Below are positions 6,623 to 15,102 of a stretch of 64,000 bases of DNA, in pieces. The DNA is from Nitrospirota bacterium. GTDB lineage: Bacteria; Nitrospirota; Thermodesulfovibrionia; Thermodesulfovibrionales; JdFR-88. The notes beneath the pieces were generated by a model, which did not search any database, had not been told where the DNA came from, and worked only from the letters and a program-made list of their open reading frames with translations. The DNA lies in contig JAKAKS010000031.1 in NCBI GenBank assembly GCA_021813405.1, positions 1 to 64,000 on the forward strand. Reading direction: 5' to 3'. The position numbers and the translations under genes were made by a program. Each line of letters opens with the position of its first letter. Positions within the stretch are counted from its first letter, which is position 1.

Positions 6623-9541
6623 ATGCGGCAGCGCAGCAGTGAGCGACAGGGGTTAATGGTTGGGAGTAGAGGACGTTTTGAAGTAAGCCGTGTAAGAAAT
6701 TTTCTGGCTGTATTTATTTTGCCGCTTGCCTTAATGGCGTGCGGCAGCAACGGGGGGGGCGCTGCATTTTCCTCCTCACAAACATACAGTGCAGCACAGA
6801 TCAAGACCTCATCTACATTTCCTTCAACCTCCCGCGTTTTTTACATCGATTATGTTAACGGCAAAGATTCCAACAATGGGACATCTGAAAGCACACCCTG
6901 GAAGCACCAGCCATATATGAACGGCTTTACCGGCACGTACACGCACCAGGCCGGGGACATATTCGTATTCAAGGGTGGAGTGAGGTGGGCATGGTCCGCG
7001 GCGGACCCTATATACCCATGGGAAATACAGACTGGTGGTGCATCTGGGAATCCGGACCAGTACACGGTAGATAAAACATGGTATGCAGGGGCTTCCTATA
7101 CCCCCCCAGTATTCGATGGATGCCAGACGGCTGAGGGCCTGAAAGTATGCGGGTTAAACGGGGCCTCAACATTGGGTGAGGGTAGCCAGCTTATTGGCGA
7201 CAACAATGGGCAATATTCCGTTTCTAACATTGTTATTAACGGCCTTCAATTTCAAGATATAGGCAGTCCTGGCGACGGCTCCGGGACAGCAATTAACTTT
7301 CTTGGCAGTGGCAGCTCGATAGAAGTCAAAAATTGTATTATCGCTCCCCATGCCATTCAGGCCTTTGCCTATGCGAACGCAAACAACCAGAAAAATGCCG
7401 ATGCTATTTATTTCCATGATAACCAAATCAGTTATTCCGGGCGTGAAGTGGTTTACGGCTATCAAGGATATACCCTCAATGATGTGGAGATCTATAATAA
7501 CAGAGTAGAAGGCCCAGGGCTTACGCTTGCCAATGATCTCTATGCCGGCCCAAGTAATTATCATATTGATGGGTTCATGGTTGAAAACCCGGGCGTTTCT
7601 ACTACCACTCCGACAATAACTAATGTTCTTTTCTATAACAACCTGTTTTATGGCGCATGGGATTGGTGTACTAGCGAATATTATACGGACGGCGGTGTTC
7701 AAAATCTTTCCATTTACAATAACGTTTTTAGTATAGAGCAAACTGCAACAAATTCAGGCAACCCGCCTATGTATGCTTTCGTAAGGCTGAACCAGAATGA
7801 TTATGGCACGATAAACGTTTACAACAATACATTTTCTACAGATTCTTTAATCGGGAATCCAGGTGTAGAAATTGGTTTCTGGTTCGTTAATCCAGATACT
7901 GCCAAACCAGTGGCCATAAATATCAAAAATAACATTTATTCAGGGGGACTTACCGGCAATAGTTTAGGTACTGCAAGCAACACATGGACATCCTTGAATA
8001 TTGATCACAATCTTTACAATCTGACAACATATCAAGGAGGTAATGGCAACTTAGACCTGCTAAACAACGGCCCTAACTGGACTTCACCTGCACAAGCGTG
8101 TGCCGGTGGCGGGTATGACTGTAATAGCTTTGGTGGCAACGATTATTCAAGCACTTATCCCGGTTTTGTTTCGTTGCCCAATGGAACAGTAGGCAGCGGA
8201 AACTGGCAGGTGCAGGCAGGCTCCCCGGCAATAGGAAGCGGGGCAAATTTAAGCAATATATTTACTTACGATATAACAAATGCCACGCGGCCATCAACGG
8301 GCGGGTGGACCATGGGAGCCTATGAGTACAATGCCAGCCCAACTTCATCCACCACTTATACAGTTACCCCATCGGCAGGCAGCGGCGGCAGCATCAGCCC
8401 TGCAACGCCCCAGACTGTGAGCAGCAACGCGACCACGTCATTCACGGTAACTCCTGCTACGGGTTACAACATCTCTTCCGTAACAGGCTGCGGCGGCACG
8501 TTATCAGGGAATACCTATACTACAGGCCCCGTAACCGCTAATTGCACAGTAACCGCGGCTTTTGCGATAAACACCTATACGGTCACGCCATCAGCGGGCA
8601 GTGGAGGGACGATCAGCCCAGCAACGCCCCAGTCTGTGAATTACGATGCGGCCAAATCATTCACGGTAACTCCTGCTACGGGTTATGGCATCTCTTCCGT
8701 GACAGGTTGCGGCGGCACGTTATCAGGGAATACTTATACTACAGGCCCCGTAACCGCTAATTGCACCGTTACTGCCAGTTTTTCAAGTACCCCAACTGGC
8801 GGTTCTACAGGCGGCACTACAACCACTTATACCGTAACCCCATCAGCGGGCAGCGGCGGCAGCATCAGCCCGTCGACGCCCCAGACGGTGGACAACGATG
8901 CGGCCACGTCATTTACGGTAACTCCTGCTACAGGTTATGGCATCTCTTCCGTCACAGGTTGCGGCGGTTCTTTGTCCGGCAACACATATACTACCGGGCC
9001 AATAACCGCTAATTGCGCCGTTACTGCCAGTTTTTCAAGTACTACGTCCTCTACATCCACATCACCGCAGTTGGTTTCCCCTTCCAATGGGCAGACCACT
9101 TCCACAACTGTAACGTTTACATGGACAAAGCCGGGCAATAAAATTGGGCACTATAAACTGCTCTATTCACAGAATTCCAACTTGAGCAGTTCGTCTACAA
9201 AGCTGATTGCAAGTTCACAACAGAAGCCTTCTGTTTTTGCCGGGCTTGGGATGGGGCTGCTGCCGTTTGGGATTATATTGCCGATGGGCATTATGCTTGC
9301 CGACAAAAAGAAAAGGCTTCTTCTCGTTGCGGCACTTCTCATCGCGGCCGCGGCCCTTTCTTCATGCGGAGCTGGCGGAGGAGCCACACCTGCTGGCGGC
9401 AGCGCTCCCTCAGGCAGCACACAGTCCTACACTGTTTCAGGATTGACCAGCAATACCACTTATTACTGGGCGGTCCAGGCCCTTGATTCAAACGGGCAGG
9501 TAATATCGCAGAGCACTACGGGATATTTTCAGACCCAATAG
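6623..9541 (+). CDS. Large c-di-GMP-controlled beta-helix/repeat lipoprotein with membrane segments inside its last domain
   Basis: I start at ATG 6623 (GGGAGG 6 nt upstream); a longer frame from 6533 would run through the riboswitch terminator. The 972-residue protein has a lipoprotein signal ending LALMAC. A right-handed beta-helix region follows to about residue 570, rich in Asn/Tyr ladders (SIYNNVF, INVYNNTFS). Then come three 69-residue repeats (YTVTPSAGSGG...ANCTVTA.F). The C-terminal fibronectin III-like domain is split: between HYKLLYSQNSNL and the TYYWAVQALDS strands sit about 85 residues with two hydrophobic stretches, a KKKR turn and a lipobox-like ALSSC. A surface matrix or carbohydrate-binding role is inferred from the architecture and riboswitch control. 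Confidence 0.85.
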   Translation: MRQRSSERQGLMVGSRGRFEVSRVRNFLAVFILPLALMACGSNGGGAAFSSSQTYSAAQIKTSSTFPSTSRVFYIDYVNGKDSNNGTSESTPWKHQPYMNGFTGTYTHQAGDIFVFKGGVRWAWSAADPIYPWEIQTGGASGNPDQYTVDKTWYAGASYTPPVFDGCQTAEGLKVCGLNGASTLGEGSQLIGDNNGQYSVSNIVINGLQFQDIGSPGDGSGTAINFLGSGSSIEVKNCIIAPHAIQAFAYANANNQKNADAIYFHDNQISYSGREVVYGYQGYTLNDVEIYNNRVEGPGLTLANDLYAGPSNYHIDGFMVENPGVSTTTPTITNVLFYNNLFYGAWDWCTSEYYTDGGVQNLSIYNNVFSIEQTATNSGNPPMYAFVRLNQNDYGTINVYNNTFSTDSLIGNPGVEIGFWFVNPDTAKPVAINIKNNIYSGGLTGNSLGTASNTWTSLNIDHNLYNLTTYQGGNGNLDLLNNGPNWTSPAQACAGGGYDCNSFGGNDYSSTYPGFVSLPNGTVGSGNWQVQAGSPAIGSGANLSNIFTYDITNATRPSTGGWTMGAYEYNASPTSSTTYTVTPSAGSGGSISPATPQTVSSNATTSFTVTPATGYNISSVTGCGGTLSGNTYTTGPVTANCTVTAAFAINTYTVTPSAGSGGTISPATPQSVNYDAAKSFTVTPATGYGISSVTGCGGTLSGNTYTTGPVTANCTVTASFSSTPTGGSTGGTTTTYTVTPSAGSGGSISPSTPQTVDNDAATSFTVTPATGYGISSVTGCGGSLSGNTYTTGPITANCAVTASFSSTTSSTSTSPQLVSPSNGQTTSTTVTFTWTKPGNKIGHYKLLYSQNSNLSSSSTKLIASSQQKPSVFAGLGMGLLPFGIILPMGIMLADKKKRLLLVAALLIAAAALSSCGAGGGATPAGGSAPSGSTQSYTVSGLTSNTTYYWAVQALDSNGQVISQSTTGYFQTQ
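8091..8208 (+). repeat. Exact 118-bp direct repeat, copy 2
   Basis: Identical to 1-118 and inside the beta-helix part of the large lipoprotein gene. Recombination between the copies would delete the dehydrogenase, exosortase, activator and PEP-CTERM genes and fuse the two beta-helix genes. Confidence 0.95.
8357..9034 (+). repeat. Three tandem 69-residue protein repeats
   Basis: Units at 8357-8563, 8576-8782 and 8828-9034 (207 bp each) encode near-identical Bacterial-repeat/InlB-B-like modules. Each contains one CGG or CGGT and one ANC, giving two conserved Cys that could form a disulfide outside the cell. DNA identity is high, so copy number may vary between strains. Confidence 0.9.
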
Positions 9542-9568
9542 ATTTTCCTAACCCTCTCTCCCTTCAAA

Positions 9569-9602
9569 TGGCGCGGCCCAGGCCGCGCCACTCTTTTTTA
9601 TT
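9569..9602 (+). terminator. Rho-independent terminator after the large lipoprotein gene
   Basis: TGGCGCGGCC, CA and GGCCGCGCCA form a 10-bp stem followed by CTCTTTTTTATT. The group II intron begins right behind the T-run. Confidence 0.9.
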
Positions 9603-11066
9603 GTGCGCCCGGCACGGGCGCATGCTTGGCGGTGAAAGTCCGCTGCGGGGGTTGATAGCGCCAACCGCTAGCCAAAGGCAAGGGTGTCCACCGTGAGGTG
9701 GAATCTGAAGGAAGCCGGCGGCAAAACTCCGGTCCGAGGAACACGAACCGCATATAAGGCTTATGCAGGCCGGGCGAGTTTGCAATACAAAACGAAGTCC
9801 AAAGCTATCTGAGGTCTGTGGAGTAAATGCGGCGGATATATGGAGTGAAAGTATGCGTTCTTACCCGGGGAGGTCTGGCCGGAACGATGGGGGCGTTGTT
9901 TCAGAACTGGCAATCCTTGCAGCGATGCAAGGCTGAGCGGCCAGAAGTCAGCAGAGGCTATAGTATCCCTCTAGGGAGAAGGGCCGAGCGTAAGGTGTCC
10001 CTAAAGCTTGAGGAGACTAGCGGGCGATATGAAGAAAGCAGAAAATCACGTTCATCGTGACCGGCGCGAGGAAGCAGGAGTGGAACTCCAAGGTAATCGC
10101 GGGGAGCCGAGTATCGCCCCGGCGTTGGCAAGTGGCGGGGACGGGAGCGCAGCGGACATCAGTAAACTGCTTGAGAGAATTCTTCACAGGGACAACCTGA
10201 ACCTTGCCTATAAGAGGGTAAAGAAGAACGGCTCAGCCATGGAATCGATGGGATGCAGGAGGATGAACTTCTGCCCTTCCTTCGGGAACATGGCGAAGCC
10301 ATCAGGCAGGCAATACTGGAAGGGAAGTACCGGCCGCAGCCCGTGCGGAGGGTAGAAATACCTAAACCGGACGGCGGGATAAGGCTGCTTGGGATACCTA
10401 CAGTGCTAGACCGGATGATACAGCAGGCGATAGCGCAGGTATTAACCCCTATGTTCGAGAAGGGCTTTTCCGATTACAGTTACGGTTTCCGGCCCGGACG
10501 CAATGCACACCAAGCCATAAAACAGGCGCAGGCGTACATAGGGGAAGGGTTCAAAACCGTAGTTGATATTGACTTGGAGAAGTTCTTTGCCCGGGTCAAT
10601 CATGACAAGCTGATGGGTCTGCTATCGAAGAGGATAATGGACAAACGGCTGCTCAAGTTGATACGGTTGTACCTTGAAGCGGGGGGCATGATGGGCGGTC
10701 TGGTGTCGCCCACGGACGAAGGCACGCCGCAAGGCGGGCCGCTGAGTCCGTTGCTGTCAAATGTGATGCTTCACGAGCTTGATATGGAACTTGAAAGACG
10801 AGGCCATCGCTTCTGCCGTTATGCCGATGACTGTGCGCCGCAGGCGCACAATGAGGCTTTTTTTTTAAGAGAGCCGCTTTGTGTGGCCCATATCCAATAG
10901 CCCTGTCTTATCCACAACCCTGAACAACAGTCATTTCCGGCGCGCAGGCCTTATCGGGCTTCTTGATGTTTACGGCTCTTATAACTTACGAACCGCCGTA
11001 TGCCGGACGGCACGTACGGTGGTGTGAGAGGACGGCAGGCGAAATAATCACCTGCCTCCTACTCGA
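9603..11066 (+). mobile_element. Degenerate group II intron, probably class C, inserted behind a terminator
   Basis: The 5' end GTGCGCCCGGCACGGGCGC and the following domain I-like sequence (GTGAAAGTCCGCTGCGGGG, CCTAGGGAGAAGGG-type segments) are typical of bacterial group II introns. The 3' end has a domain V-like hairpin around 10990-11030 (GAACCGCCGTATGCC ... ACGTACGGTGGTGTGAG) and ends in CTACTCGATT. Class C introns characteristically insert just after rho-independent terminators, exactly as here. The encoded reverse transcriptase is frameshifted and lacks its maturase end, so it cannot move by itself. The 3' boundary is uncertain by a few bases. Confidence 0.8.
10029..10900 (+). pseudogene. 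Group II intron reverse transcriptase, frameshifted and truncated
   Basis: A first frame from 10029 (MKKAENHVHRD ... LLERILHRDNLNLAYKRVKK) carries the RT-0 region. A one-base shift near 10240 moves the homology into a second frame, with IDGMQEDELLPFL, RRVEIPKPDGGIRLLGIP, YGFRPGRNAHQAI, DIDLEKFFARVNHD, GTPQGGPLSPLLSN and the catalytic YADD near 10825-10836. Homology stops right after YADDC. The maturase (X) and DNA-binding domains are missing and are replaced by an unrelated hairpin GTGCGCC-GCA-GGCGCAC plus an eight-T run. No functional protein is expected. Confidence 0.85.
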
Positions 11067-11158
11067 TTCTGAATTTTAATTGCCAGAACCGTATAGTAGG
11101 GAGAGGATATAAAGCCCTCATCGTGGCCCTTTAACTGTTGGCACTTTCTAAACATTGT

Positions 11159-11200
11159 AAACCAGCGGGCCTGGCTAGTTCCTTTCAGGCGCGCTGGTTT
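11159..11200. terminator. Hairpin between the intron and the peroxidase gene (possible bidirectional terminator)
   Basis: AAACCAGCG (11159-11167) pairs perfectly with CGCTGGTTT (11192-11200), with inner CCTG/CAGG pairing. The plus strand continues TTGTTTCT. It lies just past the stop of the minus-strand peroxidase gene. Confidence 0.5.
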
Positions 11201-11205
11201 TGTTT

Positions 11206-12246
11206 CTAATCTAGTCTCGGTTGTGGTGTTTCCCGTGTGGGCGCTGGCAGCACGGGGTATTCTATCTTCGGCTGAACGCCAGTAGTTGCGTGCAAAAAAT
11301 CATCTATCTTGTCCACCTGGGCGCTGGTGAGCGAGATTCCCAACTGGGCGGCCCCCATTATCTTTATGGCTTCTTTAAGATCCCATACCTTGCCCGAATG
11401 GAAGTACGGCGGCGTAAGCGCTATATTACGAAGAGACGGCGCTTTGAATACGTATTGGTCCGCTTTGGAGCGGGTTATCTTGTACCGGCCCGCATCCCCT
11501 GCCATTATTTCTGACGGAGGGCTTTCTACTAGCCCAAACGGATAATATCCGGCCCCGCCCATATTTATACCGCCGTGACACCTGCCGCATCCTTTGTCTA
11601 TAAATAGTTTAAGTCCCTCTTTCTGGGACGCAGTCAACGCCTTGCTGTTGCCCTTTAAATACTCGTCAAACGGTGAGTTAGGGGTGATTAGTGTTGCCTC
11701 AAACGCCTCGATAGCTTCCGCTGCATTTTCGAAGGTGACGGGGTTTGCCTCTCCGGGAAAGGCTTTTTTAAAAATGGCAATATAGCCGGGCATGCTTTTT
11801 ATCGTCTTTACCACATTTTGAGGTGTGTTGTTCATCTCCACGGAGGCCTGCATCGGGCCTTGCGCCTGCTGTTTTAAATCCTTTGCCCGCCCGTCCCAGA
11901 ATTGGGCGATATTGAATATGGAATTAAAAACAGTTGGAGCGTTCCTTGGCCCTTTTTGCCAGCGGTGGCCGATAGATGTTTCCTGAAAATCAATGCCACC
12001 CATTCCTACGTTGTGGCACGTATTGCAGCTTATGAGATCACTGGCAGAGAGCCGCGGGTCAAAGTAGAGGGCCTTACCAAGCCTCACCTTTTCCTGTGTT
12101 AGGGGTTTCCCCCGGATGCGTGAGACCTTCTGCGGGATTGGTTTAAACATACTGCGTGCTTTCTCCATTAATACGCCATCGGCAAGAGCTGTTAGATTTT
12201 GGGACAGAAAAAACGTTAAAAGTACAAGCAGCATCAGTTTTTTCAT
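11206..12246 (-). CDS. Periplasmic di-heme cytochrome c peroxidase (CcpA/MauG family)
   Basis: The start is ATG 12246, preceded by GGAGG; the longer frame to 12318 adds no signal-peptide sense. The 346-residue product has a signal peptide (MKKLMLLVLL...TALA), then two haem c motifs: CNTCH at residues 74-78 (low-potential site) and CGRCH at 220-224. Family-typical FWDGRA and APSLRNIALTPPYFHSG segments are present. Enzymes of this family reduce hydrogen peroxide to water in the periplasm with electrons from c-type cytochromes. It stands alone, with no obvious operon partner. Confidence 0.92.
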   Translation of the reverse strand: MKKLMLLVLLTFFLSQNLTALADGVLMEKARSMFKPIPQKVSRIRGKPLTQEKVRLGKALYFDPRLSASDLISCNTCHNVGMGGIDFQETSIGHRWQKGPRNAPTVFNSIFNIAQFWDGRAKDLKQQAQGPMQASVEMNNTPQNVVKTIKSMPGYIAIFKKAFPGEANPVTFENAAEAIEAFEATLITPNSPFDEYLKGNSKALTASQKEGLKLFIDKGCGRCHGGINMGGAGYYPFGLVESPPSEIMAGDAGRYKITRSKADQYVFKAPSLRNIALTPPYFHSGKVWDLKEAIKIMGAAQLGISLTSAQVDKIDDFLHATTGVQPKIEYPVLPAPTRETPQPRLD

Positions 12247-12395
12247 GGGTTTTACCTCCGGATGATTAAATCCTATCATTGCGAGATTTAAAATCAAGCA
12301 AAGCAACCTCCAGGGCATTTTAAAACAATAAAGCTGGTCCTATTGATCAGGGGATGCCAGTGTTCAGAGCTGGGCGGCGTAACTGTTTGTTTTAT

Positions 12396-12471
12396 TGGCG
12401 GTCCCAACGGGATTCGAACCCGTGTTTTAGCCTTGAGAGGGCCACGTCCTAGGCCTCTAGACGATGGGACC
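12396..12471 (-). tRNA. tRNA-Glu (CUC anticodon)
   Basis: A full cloverleaf on the minus strand: acceptor GGTCCCA/TGGGACC, anticodon loop CTCTCAA (CUC), T-loop TTCGAAT, discriminator G and an encoded CCA end. Confidence 0.95.
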
Positions 12472-12490
12472 AGAAGCAAAGAGGGAAAGA

Positions 12491-12564
12491 TGGCTGGGGA
12501 GAAAGGAATCGAACCCTTATAAGCAGATCCAGAATCTGCCGTCTTGCCATTAGACGACTCCCCA
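12491..12564 (-). tRNA. tRNA-Gln (CUG anticodon)
   Basis: A full cloverleaf on the minus strand: acceptor TGGGGAG/CTCCCCA, anticodon stem GCAGA/TCTGC with loop TTCTGGA (CUG), T-loop TTCGATT and encoded CCA. It lies 19 bp from tRNA-Glu and is probably co-transcribed with it. Confidence 0.95.
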
Positions 12565-12651
12565 AAAAGCCGATATTCCCTTTGTTTTGGAGCAGTTTCA
12601 GATTATCATAAAGCCCCAAAAAGAGTCAATTTTTTGAAATGCGCCAGGGCG

Positions 12652-14205
12652 TTACTCCTCTACAAACGGCCCTTTTTCTTTTGTTGTCCCGATGTGGCTT
12701 TTCCAGTTGGTGGTCTTCATCGGGAAGTCGGAGCGGTAATGGGCCCCGGCGCTGTTTTTGCGCAAGAGCGCAGCCCTGGTGATCAGCGAGGCTATCTGGA
12801 TCATGTTCTTCAGCTCCAGTTCGCGCCGTGTGACGAACACCTTGTCTTCTATATACGACCATTTTCCCAGCTGTTCCGCCGCCGCCTTCAGTGAATTGCG
12901 GCTCCTGATTATCCCAACATTGCGCCACATCAGCCGCCGCAAGTCGCCCCTGATTTCGTCGTGGGCCGGTATTGAATGAGGCAGAAGGTTCAGTTGCAGG
13001 CCGTCTGCATCAGGCTGTCCGGCAGCCTCCAGAGCGGCTGCGCTGCCAGCCCTTTTGCCAAACACCAATCCCTCAAGCAGGCTGTTGCTGGCCAGTCGGT
13101 TAGCCCCGTGCACGCCGGTGCAGGCGGCTTCTCCCGCGGCAAAGAGATTTTGTATGCTGGTGCGCCCGAAAACGTCTGTCTTCACCCCGCCCATCATATA
13201 ATGCGCGGCCGGGCATACCGGGATAAGTTCTTTGGCAATGTCCAGCTCGTAGCGCTGGCAGGTTGAATATACCATTGGGAAACGTTTCTTGATGAATTCC
13301 CTTCCCATGTGCCTTAAATCCAGCCAAACGTGGCTTGCGCCGGTCCTGTTCATCTCCGTTATTATGGCCCTGGACACAACGTCCCTGGACGCAAGCTCCA
13401 TGTCGCGGTGGTATCTCTTCATGAATCTTTCGCCGGATGAATCAAGCAGTATCCCACCTTCGCCCCGGAGCGCCTCGGTAAGCAGGAAATGCGGGGCCGA
13501 GGGCAGATAAAGGCTTGTGGGATGGAACTGCACAAACTCCATGTCTTCCAGCGTTGCACCCGCGCGGTAGGCTATGGCTATGCCGTCGCCGGTCGCAACT
13601 TCCGGGTTGGTGGTAACTGCATAAACCTGCCCTGTACCTCCGGTTGCAAGCACAGTGGCCCTGGCCAGGATAATCGAGGGTGCCCTTTCGCGGGAAACAG
13701 CGGCCCCCAGGCATGCTCCGTTTTCTACTATCAGGTCCACAGCCAGTGTAAAGGGATAACGCTTTATGTTCGGGATGCTCCTTGCCTTATTAATCAGCAC
13801 CCTCTCAAGCTCCTTGCCGGTGGAATCTCCCTTGCTGTGGAGTATCCTTTTTCTCGAATGGGCGGCCTCCAGCCCGAAGGCCAGTTTTGCGCCCTCTTTA
13901 TCGAACTCGGCCCCCCAGGAGATCAGCTCCATAATCCGTTCCGGGCCTTCCTCCACCAGTGTCTTTACGGCCTGCTCCCTGCAAAGCCCGTCTCCTGCCC
14001 GCAGGGTGTCCTCGTAATGGATGCCCACTTCGTCTTCATCGCTCAGGGCAACAGCTATCCCGCCCTGCGCATATTCGGTGCTGCCCTCCGTGGGAATGTC
14101 CTTGGTTATAACCAGCACCTTCCCGTGTTTTGAAAGCTCTATGGCGGCGCTCAACCCGGCCACGCCGCTGCCTATAACCAGAAAATCGGTTTTCTCTTTC
14201 TGCAT
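12652..14205 (-). CDS. nadB: L-aspartate oxidase
   Basis: This FAD enzyme oxidises L-aspartate to iminoaspartate, the first step of de novo NAD synthesis. The 517-residue protein starts at ATG 14205 (the track-length start 14253 would overlap the upstream gene). It shows the dinucleotide fold VIGSGVAGLSAAIELS, EGSTEYAQGGIAVAL, the substrate-site region ASHVWLDLRHM, AAHYMMGGVKTD, GEAACTGVHGANRLASNSLLE and the C-terminal YRSDFP family motif. The upstream ChaN-like gene stops 1 bp before its start, so the two are coupled. nadA and nadC are not in the window. Confidence 0.93.
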   Translation of the reverse strand: MQKEKTDFLVIGSGVAGLSAAIELSKHGKVLVITKDIPTEGSTEYAQGGIAVALSDEDEVGIHYEDTLRAGDGLCREQAVKTLVEEGPERIMELISWGAEFDKEGAKLAFGLEAAHSRKRILHSKGDSTGKELERVLINKARSIPNIKRYPFTLAVDLIVENGACLGAAVSRERAPSIILARATVLATGGTGQVYAVTTNPEVATGDGIAIAYRAGATLEDMEFVQFHPTSLYLPSAPHFLLTEALRGEGGILLDSSGERFMKRYHRDMELASRDVVSRAIITEMNRTGASHVWLDLRHMGREFIKKRFPMVYSTCQRYELDIAKELIPVCPAAHYMMGGVKTDVFGRTSIQNLFAAGEAACTGVHGANRLASNSLLEGLVFGKRAGSAAALEAAGQPDADGLQLNLLPHSIPAHDEIRGDLRRLMWRNVGIIRSRNSLKAAAEQLGKWSYIEDKVFVTRRELELKNMIQIASLITRAALLRKNSAGAHYRSDFPMKTTNWKSHIGTTKEKGPFVEE

Positions 14206-14206
14206 G

Positions 14207-15076
14207 TCAGTACCATGTGTAATCGGCCACTGTGTGGTCCAGTTCCTTTCCAAATAGAAAATTGATTTCCTCCGGCACCATTACCGTATATGGCGGGGCC
14301 TTGCTGAAATCCATGGCCATAAATAACGGCACCGCTCTCTTAACGGCGTGCGCGGCCCCAAGCAAAACAACAACAGGCCCCCTGTATTTTACGGCAAGCT
14401 CCGCCACATGCCATGCCATTATATAATCTCTAAGCCTCTGGGCGTTGCAGAAGTTGTTAAAAACGGCGTGATGGATAGTAAATCCGGCCATAAGCATGGT
14501 CCTGTATGCGGGGTCGCTGGAGCAAGGGGTAAAATTTATCCTGAGCAGATCCTCCGCCCGGAGGACCGAAAGCCCGTTCAGTTCCACCTCCTGAATAAAC
14601 TCTTTTCCGGCGTTAATGCCCACAAGCGGGAGCCTGTGTTTTTTTGCGTACTCAAATATGTTTGCGTAATGCGAATACCCGATCTCCCAATGATTTTTGT
14701 AAAACTGCCTGAACTGCTGCTGGCTGATTCTTCCCTGCTCCCATCTGTTTAGAAAAACCCCGTCGCCGTCCGGAAACATCTCCATGGCTATTACCGGCCG
14801 GCAGCCTTTTTTAACAAGGTATTTTATCACTTCCAGCTGCACGGAATGGTCGCTGTTTTGCGTGTGTGCCTCGCCTATGAATATAACGCGATTGTGTTGC
14901 AGCCCGGAGAGCAGTCCGCCTTCGTCCAGCTTGCGGCTGCCATTGGCCGTAAGGCGCTCGAAATTGGTCGGAACTGCGTAGCCGGCGCCGCAGGAAGCAA
15001 GCATAAACAGGCATGCGGCAAGCAGAAGCAGGCGCAAAGCAGACCCGGCCGTCCGGATTTTCTTATTTCCCGCCAC
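14207..15076 (-). CDS. ChaN-like lipoprotein (haem/iron-related family)
   Basis: A 289-residue exported lipoprotein: basic start, hydrophobic stretch and lipobox LASC near residue 29. The body matches the ChaN/DUF399 family (RVIFIGEAHTQNSDHSVQLE, FYKNHWEIGYSHYANIFEYA, LPLVGINA, VVVLLGAAHA). Members of the family are outer-membrane-anchored proteins reported to bind haem and be linked to iron uptake. It lies between the acetolactate-synthase-like gene and nadB on the same strand, with a 26-bp gap and a 1-bp gap, so it is probably co-transcribed. No functional link to NAD synthesis is obvious. Confidence 0.8.
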   Translation of the reverse strand: MAGNKKIRTAGSALRLLLLAACLFMLASCGAGYAVPTNFERLTANGSRKLDEGGLLSGLQHNRVIFIGEAHTQNSDHSVQLEVIKYLVKKGCRPVIAMEMFPDGDGVFLNRWEQGRISQQQFRQFYKNHWEIGYSHYANIFEYAKKHRLPLVGINAGKEFIQEVELNGLSVLRAEDLLRINFTPCSSDPAYRTMLMAGFTIHHAVFNNFCNAQRLRDYIMAWHVAELAVKYRGPVVVLLGAAHAVKRAVPLFMAMDFSKAPPYTVMVPEEINFLFGKELDHTVADYTWY

Positions 15077-15102
15077 TTGCGCCAGGGCCTTGTGCAGTGT
15101 AT

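Noticed and set aside
8357-9034. The tandem repeats as a CRISPR-like or satellite DNA array
   Set aside because: The units are 207 bp, in frame and encode well-formed protein modules.
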